Of a stretch of 15,347 bases of DNA, positions 13,916 through 15,347 are shown in pieces (positions within the stretch are counted from its first letter, which is position 1; every line of letters starts with the position of its first letter). Position numbers and translations under genes: made by a program. This stretch comes from an uncultured Myxococcales bacterium (GTDB lineage Bacteria > Myxococcota_A > UBA9042). The notes beneath the pieces are model-generated. The model did no database searches and had not been told where the DNA came from. It was given only the letters and a program-made list of their open reading frames with translations. The DNA lies in the NCBI GenBank assembly GCA_937915965.1, contig CALGHC010000017.1:1-15347 (forward strand). Reading direction: 5' to 3'.

Positions 13916-15347
13916 ATGCGTCTCTGCCCCAAATGCGGAATCAAGACCGAAGAGGCGCGCTGCCCGGACGACGGAACGGCGACCCTTGTGCTCGCCCAGA
14001 ATCCCGATTCGCGCCTGACCGAGAACACCGAGGTCAACGGGCGCTACCGGATCGGCAAGATGATCGGGCAGGGTGGTTTTGGCGCCGTGTACCGCGCCAA
14101 GCACCTCGCGACAGATCAGGCTATGGCGATCAAGGTGCTCGCCGTCTCGCTCGACGACGACGATTCCGACGCGATCCAGCGCTTCTTCGCAGAGGCGCAG
14201 ATCACGGCTGCGCTGAAGCATCCCAATACGATCCGCGTCTTTGACTTCGGTCAGACCGAGGGCGGCGCGCTCTACATCGCCATGGAGCTGCTCACCGGCC
14301 AGCCGCTCAACGAGATCCTCAAGGAGCGCAACGCGCTGCCCCAGGAGGAGACGATCAACATCGGCACGCAGTCGCTACGCAGCCTCGCAGAGGCCCACAT
14401 GGCTGGCCTGGTGCACCGCGATCTGAAACCGCACAATATCTTCCTCAATCAGGTGCCCGGGGACGACCCGGTGGTCAAGGTGCTCGACTTCGGGATCGCC
14501 AAGCGCCTTGGAACCAACCTCACCGGTACGGGCAAAGCGTTCGGTACCCCCGGCTACATGAGCCCCGAGCAGGCGCAGAATCGACCCATCGATGCCCGCA
14601 GCGACCTGTATTCGCTGGGTGTGGTCCTCTACCAGTGCTTGACCGGTCGCTGTCCTTTCGAGGGCGACAACCCGCTCGCGGTGCTACTGAGCCACGTGAC
14701 CGAGGCGCCGCCACCGCTGGCGCAGCTCGCCAAGACGCCGGTGAGTCCGGCGATGATTCACGTGATCGAGAAGTCGCTCGCCAAAGAGGCAGCTGATCGC
14801 TGGCAAAGTGCCCAGGAGATGCGTCACGCCCTCGACACAGCACGTGAGAGTCGTGGGCACTACAGCCAAGCGCGGCCCTCGGACCCGATCAGCGGCGCCG
14901 TCGAGGTCGTCAACGCGTCGGCGGGCGATGAAGCCTCCGCTGAAGACCGAACCGAGGCATACAATGTACCGCGCGAGGCCCTGCAGGCAGACGCGATGCG
15001 CCAGCCGGGAGTCGCGATCACCACGAGCGACGACGCCGGCAGCCTGCCCGCTGCATGGATGACCGATAGCGATGGCGCGATCCCGCCGCCTCCAGGTGCC
15101 GACGCCCTCGGCGAACCTGAACCAGCGCCTGCGTCTCCGCGCAAGAGGAGTCCGTGGGTGATCGCCGCTCCCCTCTTGGTCTTGGGGGTGGTGGGTGCCG
15201 GCGCCTTTGTCGCGGTGAGCGGTGGCGCGGCCGCGTCATCTGAGACGGCGCCGGCAGGTGCCGAGACCGCCAAACCGGACGACACCGCGGCGACCCCGCA
15301 GGAGGCGGCCGCCACGCCTGCCCTGGACGAGGCCGACACCGCGGCGG
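13916..15347 (+). CDS. Zinc-ribbon Ser/Thr protein kinase, membrane-anchored (3' end outside window)
   Basis: 477 codons are visible and the frame is open at the right edge. The N-terminus is a short zinc-ribbon-like motif, MRLCPKCG ... RCPDDG (C4, C7, C16), common in myxobacterial kinases. The Hanks-type kinase domain starts near Y44 with a complete set of motifs: glycine loop IGQGGFGAV (50-58), K73 in MAIK, E93, catalytic VHRDLKPHN (D169), LDFG (D191), and GTPGYMSPE ending the activation segment. It is thus probably active. An acidic, Pro-rich juxtamembrane stretch leads to one membrane segment (~414-436, WVIAAPLLVLGVVGAG). An Ala/Pro/Thr-rich periplasmic part begins after it. The kinase is expected to sit in the inner membrane and sense an outside signal through the missing C-terminus. 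AAGG precedes the ATG very closely (2 nt), so translation may depend on the small gene just upstream. Confidence 0.95.
   Translation, partial: MRLCPKCGIKTEEARCPDDGTATLVLAQNPDSRLTENTEVNGRYRIGKMIGQGGFGAVYRAKHLATDQAMAIKVLAVSLDDDDSDAIQRFFAEAQITAALKHPNTIRVFDFGQTEGGALYIAMELLTGQPLNEILKERNALPQEETINIGTQSLRSLAEAHMAGLVHRDLKPHNIFLNQVPGDDPVVKVLDFGIAKRLGTNLTGTGKAFGTPGYMSPEQAQNRPIDARSDLYSLGVVLYQCLTGRCPFEGDNPLAVLLSHVTEAPPPLAQLAKTPVSPAMIHVIEKSLAKEAADRWQSAQEMRHALDTARESRGHYSQARPSDPISGAVEVVNASAGDEASAEDRTEAYNVPREALQADAMRQPGVAITTSDDAGSLPAAWMTDSDGAIPPPPGADALGEPEPAPASPRKRSPWVIAAPLLVLGVVGAGAFVAVSGGAAASSETAPAGAETAKPDDTAATPQEAAATPALDEADTAA

Noticed and set aside
1..15347. tRNA, rRNA, insertion sequences, attachment sites
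   Set aside because: None was seen by eye on either strand: no transposase or integrase motifs, no terminal inverted repeats around a gene, and no tRNA-like cloverleaf recognised.

Overview
The window is very GC-rich with strong G/C third-position bias. Its gene content suggests a Myxococcota-like bacterium, formerly called Deltaproteobacteria (Polyangia or Bradymonadia type). The clues are a huge secreted Ca-binding repeat protein, a Ser/Thr kinase with an N-terminal zinc ribbon, a long lipoprotein L,D-transpeptidase, and membrane proteins with low-complexity linkers. This placement is an inference from gene families; there is no rRNA or marker gene in the window.

Layout. (1) Positions 1-2722, minus strand: the first ~907 codons of a giant exported protein made of about 32 thrombospondin-type-3-like Asp-rich repeats. 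It runs off the left edge. (2) Positions 2855-8069, plus strand: three overlapping, apparently translationally coupled genes. They encode a multi-pass membrane protein with a degenerate spermidine-synthase-like domain, a COG2509-type FAD-dependent dehydrogenase, and a YkgJ-type cysteine-cluster protein. (3) Positions 8250-9620, minus strand: an HD-domain protein with the fold order of CCA-adding enzymes, but with the nucleotidyltransferase signature lost. (4) Positions 9988-10305, plus strand: a 105-residue protein with a lysine-rich leader-like N-terminus, one Cys, then fifteen perfect His-Gly-Ser units and a terminal Trp. (5) Positions 10606-11244, minus strand: a small two-domain sigma-70 family factor. 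(6) Positions 11606-13624, plus strand: a YcbB/LdtD-like lipoprotein L,D-transpeptidase. It is followed by a 63-residue hypothetical protein and a zinc-ribbon Ser/Thr kinase that runs off the right edge.

The most unusual item is the His-Gly-Ser repeat protein. It resembles precursors of His-Xaa-Ser type systems in its tail, but no radical SAM or other maturase is encoded in the window. It has its own candidate promoter, back-to-back with that of the HD gene, a ~220-nt leader that can fold, and a convergent sigma factor gene across a 300-bp gap full of small repeats. The three-gene cassette in region 2 is the second place where an undescribed function may sit. It links a membrane pseudo-aminopropyltransferase, a flavoprotein and a metal/Cys protein, none with an assigned substrate. 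The right-hand cell-envelope block (sigma factor, Ldt, small protein, kinase) is more conventional. All regulatory sites listed were found by eye and are candidates only.
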